From: RBG-16-57-9 sp964462185
GTDB lineage: Archaea; Thermoproteota; Bathyarchaeia; TCS64
DNA length: 6,083 nucleotides
Assembly (NCBI GenBank): GCA_964462185.1
Contig: CAYWWV010000059.1
Span: 1-6,083 of the forward strand
Direction: 5' to 3'
The notes under the pieces were generated by a model, which was not told where the DNA came from, ran no database searches, and was given only the letters and a program-made list of their open reading frames with translations. How positions within the stretch are numbered: position 1 is the stretch's first letter; every line of letters starts with the position of its first letter. The translations under genes were made by a program, and so were the position numbers. This document shows positions 5,509 through 6,083 of the stretch, piece after piece.

Positions 5509-6083
5509 TTAGGGGATGAAGAGGGCCAGCACGGCCTTCTCGGTGTGCATCCTGTTTTCGCCTTGGTCGAAGACGGCGCTGTTGGGGCCCTCTATGATGC
5601 TGTCGGTCATCTCCTCGCCCCTGTAGCCGGGTAGGCAGTGCATGAATATGGCGTCTTTCTTGGCCAGGGCGAAGGTCTCGTCGTTGACCTGGTACTTGGC
5701 GAAGGCCTTTTTGCGCTCCTCGATGTCTTTGTGGCCCATGCTGTGGAAGGTGTTGGCGTAGATCACGTCGGCGTCGGTGAAGGCCTCCTCCAGGTCGTGG
5801 GTGATGACCATCTGGCTGCCCGCCTCGGCGGCGTGCTCCGTGGCGAACTTGGTTATCTTCTCGTTGGGCTCCCAGCCCTTGGGCAGCGCCACGTACATGT
5901 CCATGCCCATGAGGCTGCTGGCCACCATGAGGCTCTGGCAGACGTTCCAGGGGTCCCCCACGTAGGCCACCTTGAGGCCCTTCAGCCTTCCCTTGTGTTC
6001 CCGCATGGTCAGCAGGTCGGCTAGGCCTTGGCAGGGGTGGGTGAGGTCGGTGAGGGCGTTGATGACGGGGCTCTCCATGTATT
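5509..6083 (-). CDS. argF: Ornithine carbamoyltransferase-type enzyme (C-terminal part, cut by window edge)
   Basis: The frame is open to the right edge of the window, so the N-terminal half, including the carbamoyl-phosphate STRT motif, is outside. The visible 190 residues match the second domain of ornithine carbamoyltransferase, which makes citrulline from ornithine and carbamoyl phosphate in arginine biosynthesis. Numbering from the methionine at 6078, landmarks are PVINALTD (4-11), HPCQGLADLLT (14-24), GDPWNVCQSL (41-50), SMG (113-115), the ornithine-binding HCLP (147-150) with RGEE after it, and ENRMHTEKAVLAL at the end. SMG and HCLP together favour ornithine over putrescine carbamoyltransferase, and the long C-terminal helix of the latter is missing. 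Two positions are odd: the Asp four residues before Ser of SMG (TDVWxSMG) is Asn109 here (NTFHSMG), and the first Asn of the usual NNV is Trp. The methionine at 6078 is internal, not a start. The oligo-T at 5505-5501 suggests a separate transcript from the MFS pair. Confidence 0.88.
   Translation of the reverse strand, partial: YMESPVINALTDLTHPCQGLADLLTMREHKGRLKGLKVAYVGDPWNVCQSLMVASSLMGMDMYVALPKGWEPNEKITKFATEHAAEAGSQMVITHDLEEAFTDADVIYANTFHSMGHKDIEERKKAFAKYQVNDETFALAKKDAIFMHCLPGYRGEEMTDSIIEGPNSAVFDQGENRMHTEKAVLALFIP

Noticed and set aside
5509..6078. Methionine at 6078 as the start of the carbamoyltransferase
   Set aside because: The residues around it align with the middle of the family (before PVINALTD) and the frame stays open to the edge, so the gene is cut by the window rather than truncated.

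Overview
The window looks archaeal. AT-rich boxes of the TTTATATA type sit about 26 bp ahead of likely transcript starts, Shine-Dalgarno signals are weak or absent, and genes are tightly packed with GTG and TTG starts. The coding DNA is GC-rich, while the one real intergenic gap (85-385) is clearly AT-richer. I cannot place the organism more precisely than Archaea. A Thermoproteota/TACK-type lineage is a guess from overall feel, not a demonstrated result.

Layout, left to right. A tRNA-Thr(GGU) gene lies on the minus strand at 9-84, with CCA encoded in the DNA. An AT-rich gap of about 300 bp follows, holding outward-facing promoters for the tRNA (minus) and for a 76-residue protein of unknown function (plus, 386-616). 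The end of that small gene overlaps, tail to tail by 21 bp, the end of a complete endonuclease IV gene (nfo, minus, 596-1435). The rest of the window is read on the minus strand. In transcription order it holds a carbamoyltransferase of the ornithine type (cut by the right window edge), two tandem overlapping MFS transporter genes that look like diverged paralogues, a class III PLP aminotransferase of the GABA/ornithine type, and then nfo.

How the genes may work together. The two MFS genes overlap by 8 bp and are probably translationally coupled. The aminotransferase follows after 31 bp, where a perfect 7-bp-arm palindrome contains an AT box centred 26 bp before its ATG. The aminotransferase may therefore have its own, possibly repressible, leaderless promoter. 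nfo follows 14 bp later and is probably co-transcribed. The carbamoyltransferase ends in an oligo-T stretch 79 bp before the first transporter, so it may be a separate unit. A carbamoyltransferase, two transporters and an omega-type aminotransferase together suggest amino acid or diamine transport and turnover, for example of ornithine, but substrates cannot be read from sequence alone.

Most of this is ordinary housekeeping and transport. I found no CRISPR array, insertion sequence or clear mobile element. The points most worth a second look are the palindromic AT box, unusual residues at ornithine-binding positions of the carbamoyltransferase, an arginine-bearing insertion in one transporter, and the small unknown gene.
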